From Zea mays (taxonomy: Eukaryota; Streptophyta; Magnoliopsida; Poales; Poaceae), in the NCBI RefSeq assembly GCF_902167145.1, contig NC_050098.1, positions 137,280,207 to 137,344,206 of the forward strand: a stretch of DNA of 64,000 nucleotides, given 5' to 3'. Below are positions 1 to 9,999 of the stretch, piece by piece (the stretch's first letter is position 1; the number at the start of each line of letters is the position of its first letter). The notes under the pieces are model-generated. The model had not been told where the DNA came from. It ran no database searches and saw nothing but the letters and a program-made list of their open reading frames with translations. The position numbers were made by a program, and so were the translations under genes.

Positions 1-451
1 CCCCTATATGATACTATGTAGGCACATCAGCAAGATTCCCTCACTTATATTCACTCTTCCCGCAACGGCCCTCCCTATAAATTTTCCTATATATCCCTCT
101 ACAAATAAAATATACATATCAATCCAACTACCATAACCACCTTATTTTTTCAATTTTTTGTTTTCTGCACGTATGGCATGTTCACATGTTCATTTTCAAA
201 TTTTTTCAAAGTACAAATTAAATGTCCCTCAAAAATTCTGCAGACCATAATGGCTCAAATTAAGTTGAAATTAATTTCGAAATTGAATAACTACTTACTT
301 AAGTTTTTTGCGTGGTTCAAATTTGTCTTAAACATTAAGTACATTCATATGTTTCGTACACCATTAAGGAATACAAAGGATTTAATTTACCTTTACAAAG
401 TAGGATCCAATTTAGTCGAGCAGAACAGAGTTCCGTACGCGACAAGCCTTC
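1..451. other. Left flank, probably the 5' part of the PIF/Harbinger element; no gene
   Basis: This AT-rich stretch lies left of the SIRE insertion. Removing the SIRE element and one copy of its 5-bp target duplication joins it to position 18202, just upstream of the Harbinger transposase remnant, so it is probably the outer part of that element. A 93-codon open frame (178-459) shows no recognisable domain. I saw no terminal inverted repeat, so the true Harbinger end may lie outside the window. Confidence 0.4.
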
Positions 452-1681
452 CTTACTGAAAGTTGCATAGAGGGGGGTGAATAGGCAAGTGGAAACTTTT
501 TTCAACAAAAACTATAAACGAACTGGGTAAAACCGGTTCAACCGGTGTCAAAACCGGTTCAACCGGTTTGCACGAGCTCAACTAAAGAATGAGATATAAA
601 ACTGAATTGATCTCGAAATCCACCCAGTTAACTTTGGAAATGAGATGTTCTAGTTGATCCACAGGGTTCAAAGTAGTAGATCTGAGAAGGGCACTTCTCA
701 AAATCCACAGACCAAAAAGATATAAACAAATCTTCCACGTAATGGTGAGAGAACGAAGAACACAAACAAACACAATGAGCAAGAACACAAGAGACACAAG
801 ATTTATCCCGAGGTTTGGTCACACCACCAAGGTGCCCTACTTCCTCGTTGAGGCGCCCACAAAGAGTCGGGTCTCTTTCAACCCTAATCCTCCTTTTGCC
901 GATCACAAAGGTCAAGCCCACACAATAATCTTTGCTCAAACGAGCGGGTAATACAAACTTTCTTGTGGTCTTCCACAAGATTTGGAGACTCACAAGAGAC
1001 ACCTAGTCGTCTAGGAGCTAGAAGCTCCAAGATTAATGAATCCACAAAGAACTCGATGTAGTACCAAAGCTCGAATGAAGAAGAGCAAGAGAGATTTAGA
1101 GATGAACCACAAAAACCGCAGCTCTCAAACTCACTCAAAGATTTCTCTCCAAAGATTTGAAATGGGAGAGGCAAGAGGTGTGAGAGAGAGACTGGGAGGT
1201 GTTTCTCAGGTTAGAAATGGAGTCCAAGTCGTGCTCCGCTGTGGGGGAGAGAGGTAGGAGTGAGTATATATAGGTGGGGCTCCAAAACTAGCCGTTTTTG
1301 ACTTTTCTGCACAAAAACCGGTTGAACTGGACCCAAAACCGGTTGAACCGGTTTTCAAAAAGCTACACACAACTTTTTGGCTGACACATCAGACTGGCAG
1401 AAAAAAGTGAACAGTGCAAAAACCGGTTGAACCGGTTTCCACCAGACTGAAAACCGGTTGAGTGTCCTGCTAAAACAGTATTTAAATACCAGCTGAACCA
1501 GCCTGAAAACCAGTTGAACCAGTATTTTCCAGAGAGCAGTTTTGGCCAAGATAGACTTAAAAAGGTTGTACTACATACTTTCACTAAGGATTAATAAGGG
1601 TAAAATAGAAGTTTTGGATCAAGGATTTTGAGCTTTAGTACCAACACCAACCTTCTTTATGGATCCCCCTGATAGTACGAC

Positions 1682-2351
1682 TGTTGGGGACTTGTTCTCA
1701 AATGCTATGAGTTAAGAACAAGACAACACAGACTGTTAAAGGTTAATACCCTTCGCCCTTCGAAACATTATCTCCCTTAGGATATAATGATCTTCAGACG
1801 AAGGTCATGAAGGAAGTACCTTCATCATCACAATATATATTAATGAAAGGAGAAGCATGTGAAATATGAGAGATAAGATGAATAATCATATAACATCATC
1901 AATATAGCTTTATTATATCATTATGGATAAATAAGAACAATATTGAATACATTTGTACCTTCGGCTTGATAGAAGGCAAAAAGTCCAAGCGTGACGCACG
2001 AACGAATACAAGTCAGCGTGAACAGTACGGGGGTACTATTCATCTATTTATAGACACAGGGCGCAGCCTATGTAAATTTACATTTATGTCCTTGATATTT
2101 ACTATTGACTTATAGACAACCCAATGAGGACTAGATAGCCTTTTCCCCTTTAAGTCGGTTCCTTTTTCTGCCAATGAACCGAAGCTTCCTTGCGCGTAGC
2201 TTCAGAGCAATATCAGCCTTCGTATCAACCATGCTTTTCACATCGTGTATGGTTTTAACCCGAGTCTGAAGGTACCTGTCCATATATTACACTTGGGAAA
2301 CATTGTCAAATCATGTTTTTGAGGACCTTCGGAAGACGAAGGCCCCCAACA
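1682..2351 (-). repeat. 3' LTR of the Tat-like element
   Basis: On minus it begins TGTTGGGGGCCTTCG and ends GTCCCCAACA. It aligns along its full length with 8468-9138 with only scattered differences. CCGAAGG-type motifs occur throughout, as in many grass Gypsy LTRs. A TATAAATAG box on minus lies at about 2043-2051. Confidence 0.92.
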
Positions 2352-2366
2352 GTAGCCCCTCGCAGT
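2352..2366 (-). promoter_or_regulatory. Polypurine tract of the Tat-like element
   Basis: On the minus strand GCGAGGGGCTACT directly precedes the LTR start TGTTGGGGG. This is the expected place for the plus-strand priming tract and fixes the element's orientation as minus. Confidence 0.75.
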
Positions 2367-2505
2367 ATTAATTTGTTAAGATAATGAATTCAGACTGCGA
2401 TATGGACGAAGGCCTTAAGCCGAAGGTCCGAAAAAACACCTTCCCTTTGCTAGAATAGCAATTATCAATGACAGATGGGACCCTCCAATTTGCAGCGCAC
2501 TGGGC

Positions 2506-2515
2506 GTATAAATAT
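2506..2515 (+). promoter_or_regulatory. TATA box of the antisense gene
   Basis: GTATAAATAT on + lies about 140 bp upstream of an ATG in good context (ACCATGTCTGG, 2650). It sits inside the element just after the 3' LTR, so the antisense gene appears to have its own promoter and need not depend on the LTR. Confidence 0.6.
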
Positions 2516-4778
2516 GGACTCACACCAGCTGCATTTGATACACTATTTCTGCCATTTGCATTATTTTCTCAATCTTTTAGCTCTTGCCCACTAGCGCTCA
2601 CTAGATTTTCAAGTTCTCTGAACTTCGGTTTAAAAGATGCATTTTTACCATGTCTGGTGAAAAGATGTCCCAGGAAAAGAAGGTTGTTGTGGAAACGAAG
2701 CTGACTAAAGAGGCGAAGCTGTTTGTGGAGAAGAAGGCTGTGGATCCTTATGTTGCTGGATTTGTTGAGTCGATGGCAAAAACAAACACAGAGAAAATTA
2801 CTAAAGAGATACTGGAAGGTTTATCTGAAGATACTGGTGACAGCGATAGCTATGATGTGGAAAGTGGGGATGAATATTCTGAGGATCGGCCTTGGCGACC
2901 AAGCCATTCAGTCTTCGGAAAATCGACCATCAAACAGAGTCATCTTGAGAACATGAGAGGAAGGTACTTTTGAGACATGTCTATTGTGAGGGCTAGCGGA
3001 GACAACAACGTCCCTGCCCCTGAGGAAAACGAAGTTGTAATTTACCGAAGTTTTTTCAAGGCTGTGCTTCGGTTCCCTTTGAGCAAGTTTGTAGTTGAAG
3101 TGTTGAAAATCTTCCAGATCTTTCTCCATCAGATTACCCCCAAAGCTATAGTAAGGATGGGGATTTTTGTCTGGGCAGTAAGGAGTCAAGGGCTAGAGCC
3201 AAGCGCGAAATGCTTCTGCATCATGCACAAACTTCTATATGAGACGAAGGCCATGGGTAAGGAACAGTACCACAACAACTTCGGTTGTTATGGATTTATC
3301 GCTCGCCCCAATGCAAGTCACCCGGTGCCAACATTTCGGAAGAGATGCCCCGGAGCTTGGATGGAAGAATGGTTTTATGTGAAGAATGATTTGAAAGCGA
3401 GGGAAGACATTAAGGAAGTCATCATGCGCCCCATCTGGTCCCGCTTCGGCCTCCGAAGGCCGAAGGTAGAAATTGATGAGACAGTCGAAGCATGTCAGAG
3501 GGCCTTCAACACTGTTTGTTCCTTTATTGGGACAAGAGATTTAATTCAAGAACATATAGCCTTCAGGGTATGGCCGCTTGTAGACAGCTGGGAAATGCCG
3601 AAGGAGACCACCACCGACTCTAACAAAGATGGGTTGGTCCGGCTGAAGTATACCTTCGGATTTGGGGATAAATTTGATAAACCAAATGATGACTGGCTGA
3701 AGTGCATTGAAGCTACTAGCGACGAGTTACTTGGGGCATATTCCAAGACCGAGGACAATGCCTTGTCCACAGCCTTCAGGGGTCGGAATAAGAAAAGGTT
3801 GAACAGGGTATTTGATGCTACTGGCTTCGTATACCCTAACTATTGTTACCCGCTGCGAGGGCAGGGGTAAAAAGAAAGATTGCTGCTTCTGGAAAGGTTG
3901 CCTCTTCAGTCATCACAACTGAGCCAAAGGGCAAGAAGATGAAGGTTCTGACTCACCGGCCACGTTACATTGAACCGGTCGTGATACCTGAATTTGGCGA
4001 AGGGGCCTCTTCAGCTGCCGAGACAAAAGAAACTGTTTCGTCTGCATAGAGCACTGAAGAGCCGGCTGTAATGCCGAAGGTACTTTCAGTCGAGTTAGTT
4101 GAAAAGAAGGTTGATAAGGCTGAAGGGCCAAAAATTGAAAAAATAATGAAGATGCCGGAGATTTTGAGCCCTCCAACAGAGGCAACAATGTCGAAGGTGC
4201 AGAAGGCTTCTCCCGCAACTCCCAAGAAGAGAAGGATGGCAAACGTGCTGGACGTTGTACTGGAAACAACAAAGACCTTGAGTCCTGCTCTCGCAAAGAA
4301 AGTCGCTCCAACTGAAACCAAGTCACAGGCCGAAGCTGAAACTAGACATGCAGAAGTCAAAGTTGCGCAAATTCACGCTGAAGCCGAAGCTGGGCCTTCA
4401 GTGCCCACCGAAATAGAGCCTGCCGTACTTGAAGAAGAAGCGACAGAGTAAATTGCAAGTGAAAAGATCAAAAATCATGTTCCCGAAGCTTCGAACAAAA
4501 ACACTGACTACATTATTCGTCATGCTTCGAGAAAAGAATTATCCAAAGAAGAAATACTAGAAGCACAACATTATGCCCAAAAATTGAAATATCCGAAGGG
4601 AGCGTTAGTGTTCAATGGTAGTGGCGAAGAAGACTTTCTGTACTGTCTCCCGGATAACAAAGAAATATCTGTTTGCCGGGAGATAGGTAAAAGCATCGGA
4701 TTCCCGAAGCTAGAAGACAGCCTTTCGATTTTGTCGAAGGATGAACTTGCTGACAGCCTGGCATATAATAGTATAAAG

Positions 4779-4846
4779 GTAAAAAGTTTTACTTTTAAAT
4801 TAGAAACCAGCATATTCCATTGTCATAATTTTTTGCTTTTTTACAG
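4779..4846 (+). other. Intron 1 of the antisense gene (68 bp)
   Basis: The intron starts GTAAAAAG, ends TTTTTTACAG and is AT-rich. The upstream exon ends on a complete codon (AAG, 4776-4778) and the downstream exon resumes in frame with GGC TTG ATT. Confidence 0.7.
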
Positions 4847-5639
4847 GGCTTGATTCTTAGTAATGCCCTGAAGGCACAAAATAAAATTGAAAACGAAAGC
4901 TATACAATGGCCCTGAGTAACCTTCGCTCAGAGGTGATTGAATTGAGAAACGAAGGTCTTGAAAAGGACAAAATCTTAATTTCTCTAGTTAACAAAGTCA
5001 AAGAAGATGATGCTATTTTCAAAGCTCAGGCCGAAGCCCAAAAGGTTGAAATTGAAGACCTTCGGAAGCAACTGGACGAAGCTAAAGAAAAATGCGCACT
5101 CGCAAAAGCTAACTGAGAAATCAGCGAATATTGGAAAAATCATTTAGAGAAAAATGTTGAAGAACTTCGCACGTCCAAGGAAAGATGCTTTGAAAAGTCC
5201 TTGGACTATGTGAAGCAAATAAAGGCTAGCTTCACCAACGTGGGCGCCTACTCTACCGAAGAAAACTTCATACGAGGCGACCCCGAAGGCGTTATTGAAT
5301 GGATAAGCGGAGAGGCCGAATCGTTCGAAGAAATCTTAAGTGATCGCGGGGATGTCTGTGCATTTTCCGGTGCGTGTGGGATTTCAGCTATCTTGGAGAA
5401 GGCGGGATGTGATCACATCAAGACCATGGCCTAGGCCGAAGCTGCCTATTCCGCAGATGACACGAAGGATCCTTCAACTGAAGCAACCTTGATGGGCGGA
5501 AAGTTCTATAATGATGTCTGGGTGAATGGCGGCCGAGAGATGGCTCATGAAATTATAAAGAAAAGTGAAAAAGACACCCATGACTCCCGGATAGAAGCGA
5601 GACAAGCTGAAGAAGCTGCAGAGCGCGAAAAGCATATAG

Positions 5640-5708
5640 GTAATATCTTTTGATGTTCAGCTTCAGCATTTGTTCTTATGGCTTCGGACTAATTAAGTTT
5701 CCCTACAG
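5640..5708 (+). other. Intron 2 of the antisense gene (69 bp)
   Basis: The intron starts GTAATATC and ends TCCCTACAG. It splits a codon after its first base; splicing continues the frame to the TAA at 5873-5875. Confidence 0.65.
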
Positions 5709-6339
5709 CTGAATTATCTCCGCCACCGGAACCGTTCGATCCTCTGGCCGATCCAGAAACGAAGGAAGCACTAGAGATCATTAACATGGCTGAATCTATT
5801 GTTGACAAAGTCGTCAATAAATTATTAAATGAAGTTGCGGAGAAAATCCTGAAAGAAGACTACCACTTATTGTAAAAATATTTTTAAATGGTCAATGTAA
5901 GAGACACTAGAATGGACATTATGCTTTTATTGTAACGAAGGTATAATATTTGATGTGTGTAACTTTGGATCGAATATGTAAATTATTGTAATTTATTTGT
6001 TTACGTTGCATGAAATTTACATACATACCGTTTTTGAGCCTTTAGCGAAAAAACACCTTCCCTTCTTTTCATGCTTCGTAAAGAAAGAAGATCCGTTGTT
6101 CGTAAAAATAAATAGAACCATGCTTCGGAAAGAGAGATCCCTCTTTTGTGTGCAGGCTGACGAAGCTGTAATTCGAAGCTTACTTCATGTAACTTTGACA
6201 ATATTTTCCAAAAATCGGCTCCGTATTCCATGTCATTGATGCAATATGATGTATGATGTGATGATATGCGAAATAATGTGATGATATGATGCAAAATGAT
6301 AATGATGCCGAAGACACATACTCACACTCCCACTCTGGA

Positions 6340-6745
6340 ACACAATCTCTTCATTCCCTTAGGAACGACTGGAATCTCTTTGCCGTTTATTTTTCGGCTT
6401 CACCGTTTATTTTTGGTGTAAGTTCTGCATCCCCTTAGGAACGTCTTTTGAACTTCTTCGCCTTCTATTTCGGTGGTATAAGTTCTGCATCCCCTTAGGA
6501 ACATCTTTTGAACTTCTTCGCCTTATATTTTGGCGGTATTTGGCTCTGCATTCCCTTTGGAATGAATTTTGAGCAGAAAACTTACACTGCGCTCCCTTAG
6601 GAACGACTTTTTTGTAGCTTCGACAAAACTTACGCTGCGCTCCCTTAGGAACGACTTTTTTGTAATTTCGGCAGTTTTTAGCTCTGCATTCCCTTAGGAA
6701 CAACTTTTGAGCTTTGGCAATTTTTGAGCTTCGTAAGTCTGTGAA
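6340..6745 (-). repeat. Diverged tandem repeat in the untranslated zone between gag and the antisense gene
   Basis: About seven copies of a core like TGCATYCCCTTAGGAACGACTTTT (ambiguous in places) recur every 45-65 bp, separated by TTCGCC- or TTCGGC-containing spacers. Tandem repeats in this zone are known in Tat-lineage elements and can seed satellites. An open frame over the repeat (6407-6760, minus) follows the repeat period and is not considered a gene. Confidence 0.75.
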
Positions 6746-6940
6746 GAAGATATATTCCATTCTGATAGAAGCAAAATTATTACAAGGAATTAAAACTAGA
6801 TTTACAGTACTTGTTCCTTATTGAAAATCAAAACGACATAGAACATAAAAGTATTTCAGAGGTAGGATATCGCTCAATAAATGTGCTTTGATTCTGGCAC
6901 AGTACTGTTGACTATGCGAGCTTCGGATTCCTCCCTAAAT

Positions 6941-8407
6941 TCACGTTGCTGTTGGGAGTGCTGGCGCCCTTCTGGCTGCTGGCTTTGGGAATAGGTTGGT
7001 TGCAGTGGTGGTGGGGTGGGAGCTATGGCCATGAAGCTGTGAATGGCTAGCCGAAGCAACAGAAGCTGCAGGATGATTGCCCACATATTTTGGTATGTAG
7101 GGAGAGTGGCACGAAGCAGTGTGCAAGACCTGCTTCGGCTGATTCTGCCGAGCTTCGGCTTCTGCGATCTCCTTTTGCTTCAGAATGGTGATTTGGCACA
7201 TTCTGGTAGTATGGCCCTTGTCCTCACCACAGAATAAACAATAGATCTTCCTGGGCTGATCCCCATATCTCCCTCCGAAGCCCATGGCGCCTCTGCCCCT
7301 TGGAGCCGGCGGCCTGAAAGAGCTTTGCTGTTGCCCCGAAGATTGTGAGGTGTACTGTGGCCTCTGAAGCTGGCTTCCTTTGTCATCATTCTGACTGGAA
7401 TTGTGGATTGACCTGACATGCCTCGAGTGGACTCTTCCTCCGAAGCCTCTGGTCATCTCCTAGAATCTGTAAGCTTCCTCCCTTCTTTGGCGGAAGTCGT
7501 TGTCAGCCCAGATGTACTCATCCATCTTCTGAAGGAGCTTCTCCAGAGTTTGTGGGGGCTTCCTGGCGAAGTATTGAGCCGTAGGTCCTGGTCGAAGACC
7601 CTTAATCATGGCCTCAATGACAATTTTGTTAGGCACTGTGGGCGCTTGTGCCCTTAGTCGCAAGAACCTTCGGATATATGCCTGAAGATATTCCTCATGG
7701 TCTTGCGTGCACTGGAACAAGGCCTAAGCTGTTACTGGCTTCGTCTGAAAGCCTTGGAAACTGGTCACCAGCATGTCCTTGAGCTTCTGCCACGATGTGA
7801 TTGTCCCTGGCCAAAGGGAAGAATACCATGTCTAGGCCACGTTCCGGACTGCCATGACGAAGGACTTAGCCATGACAGCTGCATTGCCTCCATATGAGGA
7901 TATTGTTGCCTCATAGCTCATCAGAAATTGTTTTGGGTCCGAGTGCCCATCGTACATGGGTAGTTGGGGTGGCTTGTAGGATTGTGGCCATGGGATAGCC
8001 TGCAGTTCTGCTGCCAAGGGAGAAGCATCATCAAAAGTAAAGGTATCATGATTAAAATCATCATACCATCCATCTTTGTTGAATAAGCCCTCTTGACGAA
8101 GCTCCCTGTGTTGGGGCCTTCGGTCTTGGTCATCTTGAGCAAGATGACGCACTTCTTCAGTAGCTTCGTCGATTTTTCTTTGAAGATCGGCCAGCCGAGC
8201 CATCTTCTCCTTTTTCCTTTGCACTTGTTGATGGATGATTTCGATGTCCCTGATCTCTTGGTCCAACTCCTCCTCGTGGAGTGTTGGACTGGTGGCCTTT
8301 CTCTTCTGGCTTCGAGCCTCTCGAAGAGAGAGAGAGAGAGTCTCCTGGTTTGTGTCCAGTGGCTGCAGTGCAGCAGCCCCTGGCGCTGTTATCTTCTTCG
8401 GCGGCAT
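6941..8407 (-). pseudogene. gag: Gag polyprotein of the Tat-like element, three premature stops
   Basis: The likely start is the ATG at 8405-8407 (MPPKK...), 60 bp inside the PBS. The frame continues for about 488 codons. A Lys/Glu-rich helical N-terminus precedes the retrotransposon gag domain (about 8060-7500), seen in YDGHSDPKQFL and in the region starting YLQAYIRRFLRLR. An Arg/Gly-rich segment and a zinc knuckle, CLFCGEDKGHTTRMC (C-x2-C-x5-H-x4-C), follow. In-frame TAG stops lie at 7832-7834, 7724-7726 and 7457-7459; all could be CAG-to-TAG changes. The protein would form the particle and package RNA. No protease follows. Confidence 0.85.
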
Positions 8408-8450
8408 GATGAAGGTCAGTGCTTTACCGAAGGTTATGGAAGTGAGTTCA

Positions 8451-8467
8451 CCGGAGGTGGGCGCCAA
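8451..8467 (-). promoter_or_regulatory. Primer binding site region of the Tat-like element
   Basis: On minus, TTGGCGCCCACCTCCGG follows the 5' LTR immediately. The position and TGGCGCC start fit a tRNA primer binding site. I do not assign the tRNA. Confidence 0.65.
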
Positions 8468-9138
8468 TATTGGGGACTTGTTCTCAGATGCTATGAGTTA
8501 AGAACAAGGCAACACAGAATGTTAAAGGTTAATACCCTTCGCCCTTCGAAACATTATCTCCCTTAGGATATAATGATCTTCAGACAAAGGTCATGAAGGA
8601 AGTACCTTCATCATCACAATATATATTAATGAAAGGAGAAGCATGTGAAATATGAGAGATAAGACGAATAATCATATAACATCATCAATATAGCTTTATT
8701 ATATCATTATGGATAAATAAGAACAATATTGAATTATATTTGTACCTTCGGCTTGATAGAAGGCAAAAAGTCCAAGCGTGACGCACGAACGAATACAAGT
8801 CAGCGTGAATAGTACGGGGGTATTGTTCATCTATTTATAGGCACAGGGCGCAGCCTGTGTAAATTTACATTTATGCCCTTGATATTTACTATTGACTTAT
8901 AGACAACCCAATGAGGACTAGATAGTCTTTTCCCCTTTAAGTCGGTTCCTTTTTCCGCCAATGAACCGAAGCTTCCTTGCGCGTAGCTTCGGAGCAATAT
9001 CAGCCTTCGTCTCGACCATGCTTTGCATATCGTGTATGGTTTTAACCCGAGTCCGAAGGTACCTGTCCATATATTACACTTGGGAAACATTGTCAAATCA
9101 TGTTTTTGAGGACCTTCGGAAGACGAAGGCCCCCAACA
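8468..9138 (-). repeat. 5' LTR of the Tat-like element
   Basis: This 671-bp LTR pairs with 1682-2351. Its last dinucleotide on minus has changed (TG to TA at the plus-strand left edge, 8468-8469). A TATAAATAG box on minus at 8831-8839 is the likely promoter for gag RNA. Confidence 0.92.
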
Positions 9139-9982
9139 ACGACGATTCTTGTATTCAAGTTAAATAAAATATAATTAAGTAAACTCCTTGAGTCATTAGT
9201 GTCTCATGAGTGATTTCTCCATGGCGTTGCTTCATAAGGATCACAAACATCTTTGTCTCACCTTTTGAAGCAAACACAAATCGAGTCTGTGACTTGTACC
9301 ATTTCACCATATATGAGTTCAAATCATGGCTTCAAGTCACCTTACTGATGCATCAACATATTATAACTCTTCATAGATGATTAGTTCATCGACTTAGTGC
9401 AAGTACTCTCTTCTTCACCTTAGCCATGGTACCTCGGTCCACACGCCGTCGCTTGGCCTTCACCTTCGCTTAGTTCCTCGAAGCCCTTTCCTTGCTATCT
9501 CCACCCTATCAAGCCATTCTTGAGTCACATCATATTGAGCATCCATTAAGAGAATCATTTCTTCGATATTGTGAATGTTGCTTGAAAGTCATCTAGATAT
9601 AAATGCTAAGATCAATCAAGCTCTAGTTTGATTCTCATAGAAGCATATATGGACTAATAGTAATATGGTCAAGCCAATTCACGATTCCTCATATCTTATT
9701 CACTTAATCACTTCAACCTCTATTCTGATCATATTTATGTATAGTGATTTCTCAGGTCTTGTCCATATATTCAAACCAATATAGAGACCATATTATATCC
9801 ATTTGCATTGTCTCACTGGTTATTTAACCTTGTGTTGAACCTTTGTTCACTGATCATTATACACTATTCAAGTATGTTCATCATACTGAATTTCCTGTTC
9901 AACACTTAGCAAACTTGTTAGACCTTTAAATGTGTTGTTATCCAAATCACCAAAACACACAAAAGGGATGAATGCACTTTCA

Positions 9983-9999
9983 ATGTCCCCCTTTTTGGT
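9983..9999 (-). promoter_or_regulatory. Polypurine tract of the SIRE-like element
   Basis: On minus, ACCAAAAAGGGGGACAT lies directly against the 3' LTR start TGAAAGTGCATTC. A purine tract of this form is typical of SIRE elements and fixes the minus orientation. Confidence 0.8.

Larger units (their letters stand above)
2650..5875 (+). pseudogene. Antisense gene of the Tat-like element ('putative gypsy type transposon' domain, coiled coil), three exons, decayed
   Basis: The gene runs opposite to gag. It opens with a Lys/Glu-rich acidic N-terminus (2650-2973). Then comes a roughly 290-residue globular block (2977-3870) like the plant family Pfam calls 'putative gypsy type transposon' (Transposase_28), a Lys/Ala/Pro-rich linker (3843-4451), a conserved block (about 4452-4778), and Glu/Lys-rich coiled coil (from 4847). 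Two introns with GT/AG ends restore the frame exactly: 4779-4846 and 5640-5708. The final exon ends with TAA at 5873-5875. Lesions are in-frame stops at 2971-2973, 4047-4049, 4449-4451, 5114-5116 and 5432-5434 and a frameshift near 3855-3865. No function is established for the family; despite the Pfam name it has no transposase catalytic motif that I can see. Confidence 0.75.
1682..9138 (-). mobile_element. Non-autonomous Tat-like Ty3-Gypsy element: gag only, plus a large antisense gene
   Basis: The element is flanked by a perfect 5-bp duplication, ACGAC (1677-1681 and 9139-9143), and bounded by LTRs of 670 and 671 bp. Read on minus, the order is 5' LTR (8468-9138), PBS-like TTGGCGCCCACC (8456-8467), gag (8407-6941), a tandem-repeat untranslated zone (6340-6745), an antisense gene on + (2650-5875), PPT GCGAGGGGCTACT (2352-2364) and 3' LTR (1682-2351). 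No pol domains are present, so mobilisation would need proteins from a full-length relative. Antisense ORFs near the 3' LTR and repeat-rich 3' regions are known in the Tat lineage (Grande, Ogre, Retand). The assignment is by architecture, not by RT phylogeny. Confidence 0.85.
457..9982 (-). repeat. 3' LTR of the SIRE-like element, interrupted at 1682-9138
   Basis: Without the nested element and one ACGAC copy the LTR is about 2.06 kb. It matches 16131-18196 along its length with scattered substitutions. It contains clusters of the palindrome AACCGGTT at 531-568 and 1317-1459 and a TATATATA stretch at about 1265-1272. The short open frames within it are unrelated to known proteins and recur at the same place in the other LTR, so they are not called genes. 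Confidence 0.9.

Noticed and set aside
582..1257. Short frames in the SIRE LTR repeated at 16195-16888
   Set aside because: They recur only because the LTR is duplicated, differ by stops and length changes, and overlap on both strands.
6407..6760. 117-codon minus frame of Lys/Arg/Cys-rich repeats
   Set aside because: Its periodicity is that of the tandem DNA repeat in the Tat-like element.
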